64,000 bases of DNA from Deroplatys truncata (lineage: Eukaryota > Arthropoda > Insecta > Mantodea > Mantidae): positions 77,553,833 through 77,617,832 of the forward strand of contig CM060987.1 in NCBI GenBank assembly GCA_030765065.1, given 5' to 3'. The notes beneath the pieces were generated by a model, which was not told where the DNA came from, did not search any database, and worked only from the letters and a program-made list of their open reading frames with translations. Each line of letters begins with the position of its first letter. Within the stretch, counting starts at the first letter, position 1. Positions 22,451-34,084 of this stretch are shown piece after piece. A program made the position numbers and the translations under genes.

Positions 22451-23337
22451 TCAGTGGGTTTCTTACCACACTTATAAAGAGCAATCACTGCAATTCTGTT
22501 TTAATTGACACTCCATTCCATATTTATTGGTTGATATAGGAAACTGCACAAGGTAAGCGTGTTTAGAATAATAACTCTGATACCATGGTAACTTATGACA
22601 ATACCATTAAATCATTTATTTTTACGTTGTAGAGCTGCAAACATAGAGGACAGAACTTATGATTGGACTGTGTATATAGTCTTATTAGAGCGACTTTTAT
22701 TGTCGAACAGTTTCAGTTCGCACTCATAAAATACAGCACTTGTATAGGTAACATGGCCGTACAACTTTTCCTGTGCCTGAAATCTTACAATAAGGGTATA
22801 GTACTAAATATCTACATTTAGTAACTGCATACTGACATAATGGAGAGAGAAAATATACAGAAAAGATAAGATTAAGAATAAATAAAAGATAAATAAAATT
22901 GCAAAAGTAGCACCAACTAACTGTTCTTAAAAGCAACAGAACCCTCGCTCTGTATCCTCCGTTCTCTTCCGTTCTCCAAGGCAATTAACCTCCTTTACCG
23001 AATCTTTGTGACCCCTAACGACCTACATTACATACAGCAAGCCTTCATTCTGCTACTGGAATCCAGAAACTGTGGTGATAAATATTGTTTTCTTAATAAT
23101 TCTGTTTCTCTGCACACTGCCAGAATGACTCCATGTTTCCTCCTCCCCACAGAGTGGACATATTATTCTCATCCTGGCGTCATCAATTAATTTGTTTTCT
23201 TTCCAGGCGCCCAATATTAGCCAGACTAAACTACTTGTAACCCCATTCTGGTATATCCTTGAAACAGCTCTATAAACATGCGGACGATAAAAGTTAAAAG
23301 GAATCAGAATAATAACCTAACCGAAAATGCAATCCTT
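22451..23337. other. Unassigned spacer
   Basis: No gene recognised. The frames at 22724-22984 (minus) and 23008-23190 (plus) show no family signature. Confidence 0.45.
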
Positions 23338-23388
<51 letters not shown>

Positions 23389-23411
23389 GATCAATATATA
23401 TATATATATGT
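23338..23411. repeat. (AAT)n followed by (AT)n microsatellite
   Basis: About 15 AAT units end at 23384, followed after a short gap by alternating AT near 23395-23411. Confidence 0.95.
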
Positions 23412-23550
23412 ATATCACAGCCTCTGTTCTCTGTTAATGAAATTCAAATTCCCTGCATGTTAATTCCCTTGCATGAACACTATGCATACTTGCATTCATT
23501 GATAAATAATGTCTGTCAAAATAAAGCAATTGCTATTTTATAATAAGTTG

Positions 23551-24040
23551 AGGGTTATTCAAAAAGAAGGAACAGACTTTACACATTTATTTCTGATGAA
23601 CGACAATAGATAGCGACACATACCACACATCATTGAATAGAGGAAAGTTAAAAGTTTTAAGCCCTAGCTATTAGTTCCATTCAATGCCTACAGGGCGCTG
23701 TGTTTGTTTACGAGAAAATGGCAACGCCACAGGAAAAGTCGTTTTATATGCTGCATTATGCAAGGAGTGAATCAATTGTTTCATTGCAGCGTGCATTTAG
23801 TTGTAAGATCAACAACGAGCCGTCTTGTAACAAAACATTTACAATTGGTACAATAAATTCGTAGAATTTATGCAACGAAAAGCATTGGTCGTCCTTGCAT
23901 AACAAATGTTGCTCATTTTGAACACATAAAATAAAACTTTCAACTTTGCTCTATTCAGTGATGTATCACATGTGTCGCCATCTGTTATCGTTCATTAGAA
24001 ACAGATATGTAAAGTCTGTTCCTTCTTTTGAATAATCCTG
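23551..24040 (+). mobile_element. Second deletion derivative, sister of 17992-18478
   Basis: Left end AGGGTTATTCAAAAAGAAGG, right end CCTTCTTTTGAATAATCCTG followed by TA. Its interior aligns along its length with the copy at 17992-18478, including the central deletion and the ATG-initiated start at 23718 (MATPQEKSF), but later codons are frameshifted. The shared internal deletion shows that both derive from one already-deleted element that was mobilised in trans, rather than from independent deletions. Confidence 0.88.
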
Positions 24041-24439
24041 TACTAAATATCGTCCTTTCAGAGTAGTTAAGTACCTAGGTACAACAATGTGCTAAATACA
24101 TAGAAGGGAAGGTAAATTTTGCTAAAGCGTGGTAAAGAAAATCAAATATTCAAAGCCGCAGGCATAAGTAAAAGTGCAACACTAAATTAGTGTTGATCAG
24201 CACTAACGCAATTACCACAACAGGCGATAAGGCCAAACAGCAAGGGCAATTACTATGCAGAAACGAAGTGGAAGTAAGCACGCTATATTACGAGGAAGGC
24301 ACGAACGTAGTTTTGTTGAAGCAGAATAACGATAATATACCTAAATGGTAGCCAAAGTGCATACTCAGTAAAGTAAAAACGTGTCACTTACGTATAGATA
24401 TAGGTTACGGAGGGATACACCTCGCGCACTGAGACCTAC
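24041..24439. other. Unassigned spacer
   Basis: No gene or repeat recognised. Confidence 0.45.
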
Positions 24440-24890
24440 ATATATCTATTGTGACTAACAGCCCACCCCCACCGGAGGAAGGGATGAAGTGAAGGAACCA
24501 AGGAGCTGCAGGCCGCAGAGATGCGCGGAAGTTCCCAACAGTTCCAGGTTCGAAGACCCATCCCACTGCCGTACTGCTTACAGAAGATGATGAACGACCC
24601 GTCAACCAAGCAACTCTGTAGCGTCCACGGGAAGTATTCTTTTATTTGAGCATGTATCCGCGCCATCTATCCGGCACCGCCATAGGCCACGAAATAGAAG
24701 CGCACCTGAAAGTTGAGGAAGTAACGAAATGAAATCGTGTTAGATGAGAAACCACCCCAGTATTCCCTACCGACCAGGGAAAACCCCGATAAACCCAAGA
24801 TCAAAGTGCGTGATGGGCGCGAATGGAACCTGGGACCTCACAAATGTGAGTCTCACACGTTACCGCGGAGTCTTCTCGCTCGATAACGTG
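24440..24890 (-). mobile_element. tRNA-headed SINE-like element, minus strand
   Basis: On the minus strand, a tRNA-like head (GACTCCGCGGTAACGTG ... GAGGTCCCAGGTTCCATTCG) is followed by a core with TTTATCGGGGTTTTCCCTGG and TCGGTAGGGAATACTGGGG. That core corresponds to the one in the SINEs at 26086-26618 and 62380-62907. Downstream the body diverges (24440-24700), so the left boundary is uncertain. Confidence 0.6.
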
Positions 24891-25304
24891 ACACTTAAAT
24901 AATTCCACGATACGAATTATAAAGATTAAATCAACTGAAGGTTAGGCTAGCAAACTAGCGATTTGTTCAACTTACAGCCGCGGCTCTGTGATTAATTGCA
25001 TACATTAAACGAACAAGGACATGCTATTACTTGAATGTGGGGCTTTACAGACGAGAATAATGTAGTCAGAAGGTGCCTGTCAAAATAGTAACACATCCTG
25101 CCAAGTAATTAATAAAAGAGAAAATACAATTGCAGCAGCTGGTAACCAAATGTCTAAAAATGTACATATTAAAGTCCCGCCAGACCATATTAATCCTAAC
25201 GCCGACAGTCATTAGGAAAGTGTAAGGAAAAAGCTTCACTTTCTCTTAGCTTACACAAAGGTTTATAATATAAAAAACAATCAGAAATGAAAATTCTATC
25301 AAAC
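24891..25304. other. Unassigned spacer
   Basis: No gene recognised. Confidence 0.45.
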
Positions 25305-26666
25305 AATCGGATGTTCTACGTTCACATGGCTTTCTCTACCCGCTTTCCGTCTATAGTTTCCATACGCTATTCTTGCAAAAGCTTATTCTAAAGTTAATTG
25401 AGATAAAACTTTGCATGAATAGTTTCATCACGTATTTCCTTATAGGTAAAAGGAAATAGCAATAGTTGCTATATTATGGCCTTGAAATTCCATGCTCATT
25501 TCGTGACGTCGTAGAGCACACTGAAGTTTTGCGGTGGTTGAAAAAGAGTTGAAGTATTGAGAAAATCAAACAACTAACAACGGATAACTTAGAAATGGCT
25601 AATGACACAAAAAAGTTGTCTGAAATAAATTGTGTGTTTTAAAGACATCTACATTTTTTGTGCAGTATGCTTATGTCTATATTTTATAGCATACAGTTGT
25701 GCGAAATTATACAAAATTCTATCCGTATGAAGAACACTTCATAGGCTACTCACAGAAAACTCAAGATATACATTTTATTTATCATCTATTAAATACATTA
25801 TATTTTAATCTAAGTTATTAAAGCTATTTTTGAGAAAATAAAATAAATCCAAGAATGTTCTATGTAAACGGTACTTAGGGGGTGAGGGAATTTTCTTGAG
25901 AATGTTAATGTCACATCTTTCGAGGATATTAAACTTAAATACCAAGTTTAGTATTTTTCACATTTGTGTTTGAGCTATGTTGTTCACAAATAAACACACA
26001 CGCACATACACACACAAAATTTCCTAAAAAAATGCTTTCTTTTTCAGGGATAATTCTCGACATATAATTTTTTGGTGGAAGAAGGGGGACAACATCTCGA
26101 CCTAAGGAGATATTTGTGCCTAAACCCTAACACGGCGTCCCCGGGAGGAGGGGAGGGTGGGGTGAGGTGAGAGGAGACAGACTGCGGCCGAATCAAGAGA
26201 CACGGCAGAGCAGAGGGCAGGGCCCCTACAGCTTCTAGGTTGAAACTCCTCGGTGGCAGTTGGTACAACCGGTCCCCTACCCCTACAGGCTTGCACATCC
26301 CACTGGGGGACCGGGAATCGGAGACCCCCCATTCCGGGGACGAAGTGTTACAAAGAGCATCCTTTTTCCCTGCAATACAGCGCCGAGACTCCCGCCGACA
26401 TTTGCAACCCTGAAACAACCAAGCAGATGAAAGGTGAAGTGAAATGAGAAAGGAGGTGAAATGGAGGGACAGGAAATTCGAGGGATGTAATTAACCTTCC
26501 CAGTACTCGCCTAGCGACCCAGGAATACCCTATAAAAACCAATGGGTCAGAAAGGGGCCGCGGGGATCGAATCCATGACCTCCCGAATGCGAGTTGCACC
26601 CTTGTGCCACCTCGCTTGGGAGAATTTCCTCTACCTACTATGCATGTGATCATGGGAGAGAAAATA
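25305..26666 (+). repeat. Family A old copy, split by a SINE
   Basis: Block 1 (25305 to about 26085) runs from CGGATGTTCTACGTTCACATGG to ATATAATTTTTTGGTGG, with TCTATGTAAACGGTACTTAGGG and a CA-rich patch on the way. Block 2 (about 26619-26666) is the family 3' end, AATTTCCTCTACCTACTATGCATG then GAGAGAAAATAAAAAT. The interruption is the SINE at 26086-26618. Divergence marks an old copy. Confidence 0.75.
26086..26618 (-). mobile_element. tRNA-derived SINE (family S2), minus strand
   Basis: On the minus strand: head with A-box-like CGAGGTGGCACAAGGGTGC and B box GGATTCGATCCCC, core with GGGTCGCTAGGCGAGTACTGG, then ATTTCACTTCACCTTTCATC, GCGGGAGTCTCGGCG, and a GC-rich 3' half (GGGGACCGGTTGTACCAAC) ending near AGGGTTTAGG. 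The 3' half aligns with that of 62380-62907. It sits inside an old family A copy. Exact target duplications were not resolved. Confidence 0.82.
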
Positions 26667-27150
26667 AAAATATCCGGGTTTTGTGCCCAAATCCTGCAGT
26701 GGACCTGCATAAAGTACTGCAAGGCAATTTGAAGTGGTATATTCAGGTAGTTGGAAGATGTTTCATGTTTTTATGCACAATGTATGGAAGCCAATTTGTC
26801 GCGGTCACTTCGTGTTATCTTATTTCTGAGCGCCTGTTATTGTTTTACTACTTTGAATGTTGGGTTCATTGTCCACCGGCCAGCCATCATCATTACTCAG
26901 TTCAGCATATCTCCCGATCAAGGCGTGCAAACGGAAAGGATTTGTTACCCAAAGACAACACCGATAAAAGAACCCGCCTCCACACTTCCACTACCGTCAC
27001 AATTAATTAAGTCCACATATCGGCCCCTGATACACGCCAGACCGAAACTGTTATATTTTCCAATTTCACTATAATCGCTTATTTACTGCACATTATTAAT
27101 TCGCGTGTTTCACATCTACAACAAACTTTAAGACGCGAGAGATTCCGTAG
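26667..27150. other. Unassigned spacer
   Basis: No protein family recognised in overlapping plus-strand frames (26594-27010, 26751-27074). If the minus-strand promoter at 27340-27460 is real, this would be transcribed sequence downstream of it. Confidence 0.35.
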
Positions 27151-27275
27151 AACTGCGACGTGTAACTCGCGAACGATTCTGATGAACTAAGCGACGCTCA
27201 ACTCCCGAATGACTCTGTTGGACTCAGCGACGTGTAACGCGTGGATGATTTTGCCGAACTGGGCGACACCTGCCT
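27151..27275. repeat. Diverged tandem repeat, unit about 35-37 bases
   Basis: Three and a half units share GCGACG followed by CAACTC/TAACTCGCGAA and GA.TCTG. They start near 27151, 27185, 27222 and 27257. Units differ by several substitutions and by length, so it is an old minisatellite. It lies just downstream of the possible minus-strand promoter. Confidence 0.7.
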
Positions 27276-27339
27276 CTGGCCTTAGCTTGTTATACTCCCA
27301 TACCCCAACACGCCCAAAGACCATAACCGAGCTGCTATT

Positions 27340-27460
27340 GGCTAACAAAACGCGGCAACATCAGCGTCTATCTTTATATCCAACCAAAAATTACGAAAAC
27401 ATATGCTCCAGGGAAGAAACTCCCGTCATTTCTAAGAAAAGCGCGCCAATCTGACGTCAT
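27340..27460 (-). promoter_or_regulatory. Possible minus-strand promoter (CRE, CCAAT, TATA)
   Basis: A perfect palindromic CRE, TGACGTCA, at 27452-27459 is adjacent to a CCAAT pentamer at 27446-27450. About 80 bases further along the minus strand comes GGATATAAAGATAGAC (near 27363-27378), a TATA-like box, which predicts a start near 27345. The region is richer in G and C than its surroundings. It could be a host promoter or the control region of an old LTR element; no matching LTR or coding sequence was found. Confidence 0.35.
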
Positions 27461-28182
27461 TTGCTTGTCTCTAATAATTGATAAACAACTCACCCCCTCG
27501 CTCATTGTTATCCGCTCCTATTGTCAGTTTCAGTGAGGCCGTGTAAACTTATTTCCTAACAATGCTTATAATTAACAAACATCTCAAATCAATGTCATAC
27601 AATAATGCTTATTTACACTACAATCCCTCTGACATCCACACTATTGTGATACAAATTACTGCCACAAATTTCACATAATAAAGAAGCACCGAATCAAAGT
27701 ATCCTCTTTGAAGTTCCTACACCGCAAAATTTATCGAAACCTTACTGTTTATTGCCATCAACTACTTGATTATCTTACTTGTGTGTATTTTATGTTTTCA
27801 TGAAACAATCTTTATATTCAATTTATTTTATGGAAAATATCACACTGGCAAACCTACTTACTACGCGATTATCAAAGATATAGTACGGGTTACCTGAAAT
27901 TTACAAAATGGATGTCTAAAGCCGGGAATTGCGTTGTATCAGCAGTTATTTTGTAATGCTGTTCTGATATGTAAACGCATTAGCCAGCGATGAAGAGGAC
28001 AAAATATTGCATTACAACCTAAATATTCTTTCTTTAAAGGGTAATATAAGGTACTGAAAGTTAGATTTCTTGTAAATAGTATAATTTTACTTACGTGTAC
28101 ATTTATGTTCTTCTAGAAGCAGATTAAGATAACATAATTTATTGCAAATCCTTGGAAAGTTGAATTCGAAATAAAAATATTA
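27461..28182. other. Unassigned spacer
   Basis: No gene or repeat recognised. Confidence 0.45.
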
Positions 28183-28262
28183 ATGCCACGGCCAAAATTC
28201 GAACCAGGTACCTTCGACTCTCTACCGAAGCTGTTACCGCATGACTACTATGGCGAGATACG
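28183..28262 (-). mobile_element. tRNA-like SINE head, minus strand
   Basis: The minus strand reads CGCCATAGTAGTCATGCGGT, then CTACCTGGTTCGAATTTTGG-like B-box sequence (GGTTCGAATTTT). The body beyond it is not recognisable. Confidence 0.5.
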
Positions 28263-30060
28263 TAAGCGTAATCACAGAACGCAATCTAATCTAACCTTAA
28301 CGACGGTGATAAAAACTGCATTTCTCTAGATCGCCATAGTGTTTTTCTCTCCGTAAGGCTTCCACTTTAAGGTAACTCAATTTTGACTCCACCCTACCGT
28401 ATCATTTCCTTTCGTGACAATAAACAATGCGTATGATATATGTAGAATAAACAGGTGGTACGGATAAAAAAGACTAAACCAATTACAAATAATTCGACGT
28501 TCTAGAGAAAGAGATGAAGAACCATTTGCATGTGTGGTTAAACTGAACGACTGCTACGACATTTACATGTATGAGAGTTTTCATAGCAACATGGAGACGA
28601 AGATTAAGTTTCTTATTGTCACTACTAATAAGAAAACCTCATTGAAAACGGTATTATAGCACGAAAATATAAAGTTTAAGGTGCCAAGGGACTAGAATAA
28701 TCCCCGAAAAACAGAGGTGTCACGCTGGTAGGAGGTCAGTACCAAGGCTATCAGTTCCAACATAAACACATCTGTTCCATTATGGGCCACATTTTATGCT
28801 CGCCAGTATACGTACGTACCTTGTATACATCCCACAAGAAGTAATCTACATTCGATTTCTGATTGTCAGTAAGGGCATTAATAGGGCGTGACTTAAGATA
28901 TCCGCTGGCGCCTCCTTCACCCTTAGTGCGTTGAAGGAGCAAGGGGCTATAGCTTGCCCGTTTAACAACATGTAAATAGCTAGGAAACACTTATTCATAT
29001 GAGGACCTATGACTAAAGTATGACTAAAACGCTCATATCGATAATTGACTCATATTCAAGAGCATTTCCAAACAGACATTTGCTGTATATTCGCAATTAG
29101 CCTCGCGAAAGATCGTCAAAATCGGTCGCCATTCCTCACCTATACCTATTCGTAATAGTCAATGAGTTGCCAGAACTAGCATAGGTATGCTTATTGGTGC
29201 GATACACAGCACAAGGCGTGATAGCACCTACAAGGTGACACCACCACCCAATAAAATGAAGTACTCTAGAAGCGGTAACAAATGCGACTTGTCCAGGGAA
29301 GCCGTGTTGATTTCTTCCTATCGTTCCTGTACATCAGTATGTTTCACTTGCATTTTATCTTTATTTTGGAAATTGCCATTGACAAAATCAAATTGCTAAT
29401 AAATTTCACTGCAGCAAAACACAGGGTTATAAAGGATATAAAAGTGGTTTATGTCAGGTCTGCATAGAGAAGGGGAAGGTCATAATAAAGTGCGTGCTGT
29501 GAAATGCAGCAGAAGTGGCGGTCCCAAGGGATGGTAGTAGTGACGCGGAGATAACCATTAATGATCACATAATACAACACAGGGAAGTACCTGATGCTTT
29601 TTGAGCTCTATTTTCTCCCCTCCCTTCTTTCTTTTTTGGTGTACCATCCATCATGTCTTACAGTTCAGGTTAAAAAGAAGGCACAAAATAAGCATAAATA
29701 TTGTTTTATATAAACTAAAAGCTTTGATTTTAAATTTATTCTTAGAAACATGCGAAAACGTTTTCATTTTAGCTCCTTACTTGAACATTAAAGTTTGCCG
29801 TAAATTTCAACGAAAGAAAGAGAAAATGCGGAGTATTTATTTGTTTTAATAAGGTGTAAATAATAACTTAAATCGATTAAATTAGTTGCAAATGTCAAAC
29901 ATAATACCTATTCAACTTAAAATAAAATTGTAATTATATATTTAATTATTGCGACGCAGCTATGCGCCCAAGTTACAGCATAGAATGTGCCGATCGACCG
30001 ATTGTCCGATTGAAGAAATGCGTCGCACTCAGTAGTGTAAACACCTGAGGCGCTATCAAG
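28263..30060. other. Long stretch with no recognised gene
   Basis: Short frames (28751-28990 minus; 29187-29399, 29282-29467 and 29601-29849 plus) match nothing I know. A spaced inverted pair, TTGCGACGCAGC near 29950 and AATGCGTCGCACTC near 30018, lies just upstream of the heat-shock-like promoter. Confidence 0.45.
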
Positions 30061-30074
30061 AGATAACGGGATTG

Positions 30075-30172
30075 TTCTGGAATCTTCTTTCTACCAGACT
30101 CCCGAACATTCTAGAACTCTCTCGAAAACTCCAGGGCTGTATAAGCGAGTGAGCCAGTTAGTGAGATAATGA
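30075..30172 (+). promoter_or_regulatory. Heat-shock-type promoter: two HSE arrays plus TATA
   Basis: HSE 1, 30075-30087, is TTCtgGAAtcTTC: three perfect alternating pentamers of the HSF binding site. HSE 2, 30104-30126, is GAAcaTTCtaGAActCTCtcGAA: five units at exact 5-base spacing with one mismatch (CTC for TTC). TATAAG follows at 30140-30145, 14 bases after the last unit, which places a start near 30170. HSE arrays close above a TATA box are the layout of animal heat-shock promoters such as hsp70 and hsp83. No HSP coding sequence was seen downstream. Confidence 0.6.
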
Positions 30173-30416
30173 GTTGTTGATGAGGCCAAGGTGCTACTTA
30201 TTCATTGCAGGAAGTTGCGGTGATAGTTGTAATGTACAGTGAATGCTGCCACTTCGATAGATTAGAGACACCTGTGTTCGACTCCACAGTGAGTGAAGCG
30301 GAAGGAAGATGAGATTGCTCCGTGCATATTTCATTATGCGCTGCATCGCGAAGGAAAGTGAAGTGACGGTGAAAATGGAACTAGATTACATTATTGAAGT
30401 GAACAGTAAAAATTGA
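30170..30416 (+). other. Possible first exon below the heat-shock-type promoter
   Basis: From the predicted start (about 30170) the sequence is less AT-rich than what follows. A strong splice-donor-like CACA|GTGAGT lies at 30285-30294 (GT at 30289), giving a possible non-coding exon of about 120 bases. Insect hsp83/hsp90 genes have a 5' UTR intron, so this would fit, but so would other heat-inducible or non-coding transcripts. Without splicing, the first sizeable ATG frame is 35 codons (30309-30416, MRLLRAYFIMRCIAK...), which I do not recognise. Confidence 0.3.
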
Positions 30417-32499
30417 ACGAAGTCACAATATATGCAATAATAAATATTAAAATTACTGCAAGTGTACTTTATAAGCCCATTCCTTACCTATGCCAAATCC
30501 TTAAAATTATTATAATTACACGCTATAAGGAAGTTCATATTCGATCTCTTTTATACTGCCTGTTTCTGGTAACTATCATAATCAAACGGAGTGTATCCAG
30601 TTTAATGAGAGTTCTCAATTGGACTATGGCGATACGTGGAAAAACGAAACAGATTAAGCATGTTTATTTTGAGATTTACTATGCTACACAGCGACATTGC
30701 ATACTTTTTGATGGTAACATTTAAAGGCACTTAAAAGGTTGTAATGTTATAAATAGTTACTAGCTTTAAAAGAGTTTCCTTTTTACATGTAATATTTCGA
30801 AATCTCTGAGAGTAGAATATGTTTCGCTAGATGACATGTTGGAAAACCAAACTCGTGCATCTCGTGAAGTTAAGATTTGCAGTGCTAAGTTGGGAAAAAT
30901 CGAAACCACAGCACTTCTTTAAATTATTCGGTTTAAGGCTTCGTTTGCAAATACTAACAATATGTACAAGTACAACTTTTAAAAACAGCATAGCAAGAAA
31001 ATTCAGACATAATGCGTTCACCTTTCCTTTTAATCATCAAAGTATCAATACATTTGGCCGTCATTAAACATGGAAATGATGACGTGGCGTGTTGGACACC
31101 TGCCCAAAACTTTGCTTCCGCATTTATATAGATAATTTTAACATTCTTTTATTTATTTATGATTTGGTTAGCAAATTAACTTCTAAATGGGTATAACCAA
31201 AAGAGAATAGTGAACTTGTTTTAAAAAAAAGCATGAACTGAAACAAATAAGCTACGTCTTTCTTCGGTCTTTCTTTTCTCTTCTTTTTCTTAGTTATTCT
31301 CTTTTCTTTATTTACGTTGTTTTTACCATTATTTAAAGTGGATCGCCTCTGCTGGGATCATGAGATTACGTTTTGGGATTCACGTAATTGTGAAAGCCAT
31401 TGTCTTCTTTGTTTTCTAAAAGGACGTTTCCTTTATTTCTTTTGTATATTCTGAGCTTTCCAACCAACTGTATGTTCAAAGTCTTGTTTAGCTTTGTAAC
31501 CTATTTTATTGCTTTTTCCTTACTAATTAGTCAGATGTTGAGTTGCATCTTGCAGAGTATTTTTTGGCGCTGTAAGAGATATTAAGTGGTAGACACATCG
31601 AATTTGCTAAGGAGAATGTGTATTGGAAAGACAAATATCTCTGCAATTTCAGAAATACTCAAGTACTTTACTGATTTTTCAAACCGCTTTCTGTAATAAA
31701 AGTTTTGCGATTGGCGTTTGTAAAGTAGAATATTAAACTAGATAAGACTTTCTTTAGTCCGATTCAGTTTTAACCTTCTGCAATATTAATATCTGAAATA
31801 ATAAAGAATGTTACCATTACTACTGCATACGTAATTCCGTCACAGTGCACATGTATGTTCGGTATGTTGTCAGCGAATTCAAATTGTATTTAATTAGTCG
31901 AACTTCATGCAGTATTTTAAAGTATGACATAATGAAGTTTCTCGACGTTTATATTTTCAGAATTTTAGATTGGTGTGATTCAAGAAGATGCTGGTTTAAA
32001 AGCGAGTAATACTTCCGTTATGAGTATTAAATTGTTGGTTATTTGTTATTTAAAATATTTCAGTGTATCTGTTAACACGTACAACTGTTCATTGTAGTAA
32101 TACATTCATATACCTACTATTATAGTGTAGGCCTACCTCCATCGAGGTAGTCAAGGAGGTCATGCTAAATGGACTTTAAAAATGTTAGCATTGCAAGAGG
32201 AATCAAAGGAAAAGTCAAGTTACCAGGAAATCATACAAATAAGTAAAGGATTTGCTCATAGGGTGATAAATATTTAAAGAATCAACATACATTCCAAGTA
32301 CACTGGTCGTTTCACACGTTTGTGTTAATCTACAGAATATTCCATAAGTCTGGAAATATAGAGCAAACGAGTCTTGATGCTCGATGTATCCATCATTTTG
32401 TAATCTCTATTGGTGCAGTCAGATCACTCGGAGAAAGAAAATACGTCGAATGATCTGTGTTGTGATTTGTAAACACGCTTCAGCGATACGCGTCTACAG
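30417..32499. other. Long AT-rich stretch with no recognised gene
   Basis: Contains a pyrimidine-rich tract at 31256-31312. Several AT-driven frames (30413-30724, 30831-31067, 31400-31585) have no family signature. A perfect 7-base stem CTACCTC/GAGGTAG with a 4-base loop lies at 32134-32151. If the promoter at 30075 is real, this would be intron or transcript. Confidence 0.4.
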
Positions 32500-33175
32500 A
32501 TGAGCACAGGATCGAATCTTCTTCGCGTACATCAATAACTTCAAATGACCCCAGAGAGAAAAGTCTAAAATTCAGGTCTGAGCTTCGTGTTGGCCACTCG
32601 TTTTGGTCAGAAAATTACTCATCAAGCCACGCTGCATTGGGAGGAGCACCATCCTGTTGAGACCATGCAGGAAAAGAACCATCCTCAAACAGAACGCTGG
32701 GAAATTCTTCTTCAGGAGGTATGTTGAGGTATGCTTCACCTGCCATTGTTCTCGGAAAAAGGACCAATGTTTCGATTCTTCCAAATCCCGCATCAAACTA
32801 CGACACATTATGTATCCTTTTACTGAATCCATCCGCAAGAATAGCTATCAGACCTGTAATACACGTTTTGCCGATTAACTTCACCAAAGATATTTATCAA
32901 CACTGAACAAAATGCTTCTTGAAAAGTCAGTATCCACGTTATATTTATTCAGAAACCATTTACAAAATTGCATTCGTCGATCTTGATCATCCTCACTCAA
33001 GTTATGCAGCATTTGGAGTTTGTAAGGGTGCCATTTATGTGCCATTCGCGGCAGATATTTCTTAGGCTTACTGCAAACCGACTATGGATTAATGTTGGTT
33101 CATTTGGACCGTCATGGGGACCATTATGTGGCTTATCTTCCCCAGATTCTGTTTCCTTAATCTTTTCAACTAATT
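32500..33175 (-). pseudogene. Tc1/mariner-type transposase remnant (DUF4817 type)
   Basis: Minus-strand traces in family order: near 33000-33110 KPHNGPHDGPNEP and CREWHINGT; near 32850-32890 FGEVNRQNVYYR; at 32700-32800 WSFFREQWQV and then QHTS; at 32620-32670 QQDGAPPNAAWLDE; at 32560-32600 EWPTRSSDLNFRLFSLG. The QQDGAPP and WP.RS.DL...LFSLG blocks correspond to the second and third acidic motifs of the DDE core. Several stops and frame changes separate them, so it is inactive. Terminal repeats were not found. Confidence 0.75.
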
Positions 33176-33464
33176 TTTAAACACACCAGAATGTAATGGA
33201 TGCACGTTTGGGATGCAGTCTTCTGAATTCACCATCATTTTAACAAACTTCATAAAATTACAATTAAATCCACCTTTAAATTACTTTTCAATAATTATCC
33301 AGCACATATAAACAATAGTGCCCTAAATAAAGCATGGGTTAATAAGTGAAAAAAGCTACTACTTTCTCAGAATTTTTGCACCACACATCAAAATGACCTG
33401 CTTACGTTCCTCTTTGCTCAATCATGGTTTCAAATTCATCTGAAAAAAATTCCCATGTTTCCAC

Positions 33465-33993
33465 ACTAAACACCCCAGATTACCCTTTACATGGAACATT
33501 TTTCGAAAATTTTAATTTTCTCAAATATGGCTCTAACGATTTTGATTAAAATATCGTATGTTTTAAGATATTTTCATGAAAAATGAAATGTATATCTCGA
33601 ATTTTCTGGGAATGTCTCCAAAAGTGTTCTTCATTCTGAACGACTTTTGCGTAACTGGTAAATCATAAGAAATAGACAAAATTTTACTACACAAAAATGT
33701 AGATCGCGTTAAAATACAAAATTTGTCATATACATTTTTTTTTGTTGAGTGAACCATTTTCGAGATATTGCTTGTTATTCCCTTAAATTTTCCAATACTT
33801 TTTCTCAAATGGGAATTCGTTATTCATTTTTTGTCTTGGATATGCAAAGAGTATTATTTTGTGGCAAAGAGAATGGTGCTGCACATAGCAACCAGTTATT
33901 AAGAGATATGCCTATGCTTAAAGGCTATTGCCCTTGCAAATACAAAACAAGGGGAACATGGTAGGCCTTAAGCGATAGTGAAATATTTTTTAT
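33465..33993 (-). repeat. Family A copy, hairpin subfamily, minus strand
   Basis: Starts inside the family (CACCCCAGATTACCCTTTAC; the 3' end is missing) and runs to the 5' half. The internal inverted repeat described at 2700-3035 is present: GCAACCAGTTATTAAGAG ... GCTTAAAGGC at 33890-33925 and GGCCTTAAGCGATAGTG at 33963-33980. The copy then breaks off at unrelated sequence. Confidence 0.85.
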
Positions 33994-34084
33994 ACTGAGA
34001 AATAAACGAACTGCTATGATTTTGTGAATCTTCTATCGGCTTTTGCTTCAAAGGAATGCTGATTTGAACCAATTTCGTAAGATC

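Noticed and set aside
26044..26722. Several overlapping frames of 70-138 codons suggesting a GC-rich gene
   Set aside because: They coincide with the GC-rich half of an S2 SINE on both strands.
32134..32151. Possible let-7-like microRNA seed (GAGGTAG) in a perfect short stem
   Set aside because: The stem is only 7 bases with a 4-base loop, the bases after the seed do not match let-7, and no longer precursor fold is apparent.
32134..34000. HSP coding sequence downstream of the heat-shock-type promoter
   Set aside because: Only a transposase remnant and family A sequence were seen; no chaperone motif was found in any frame.
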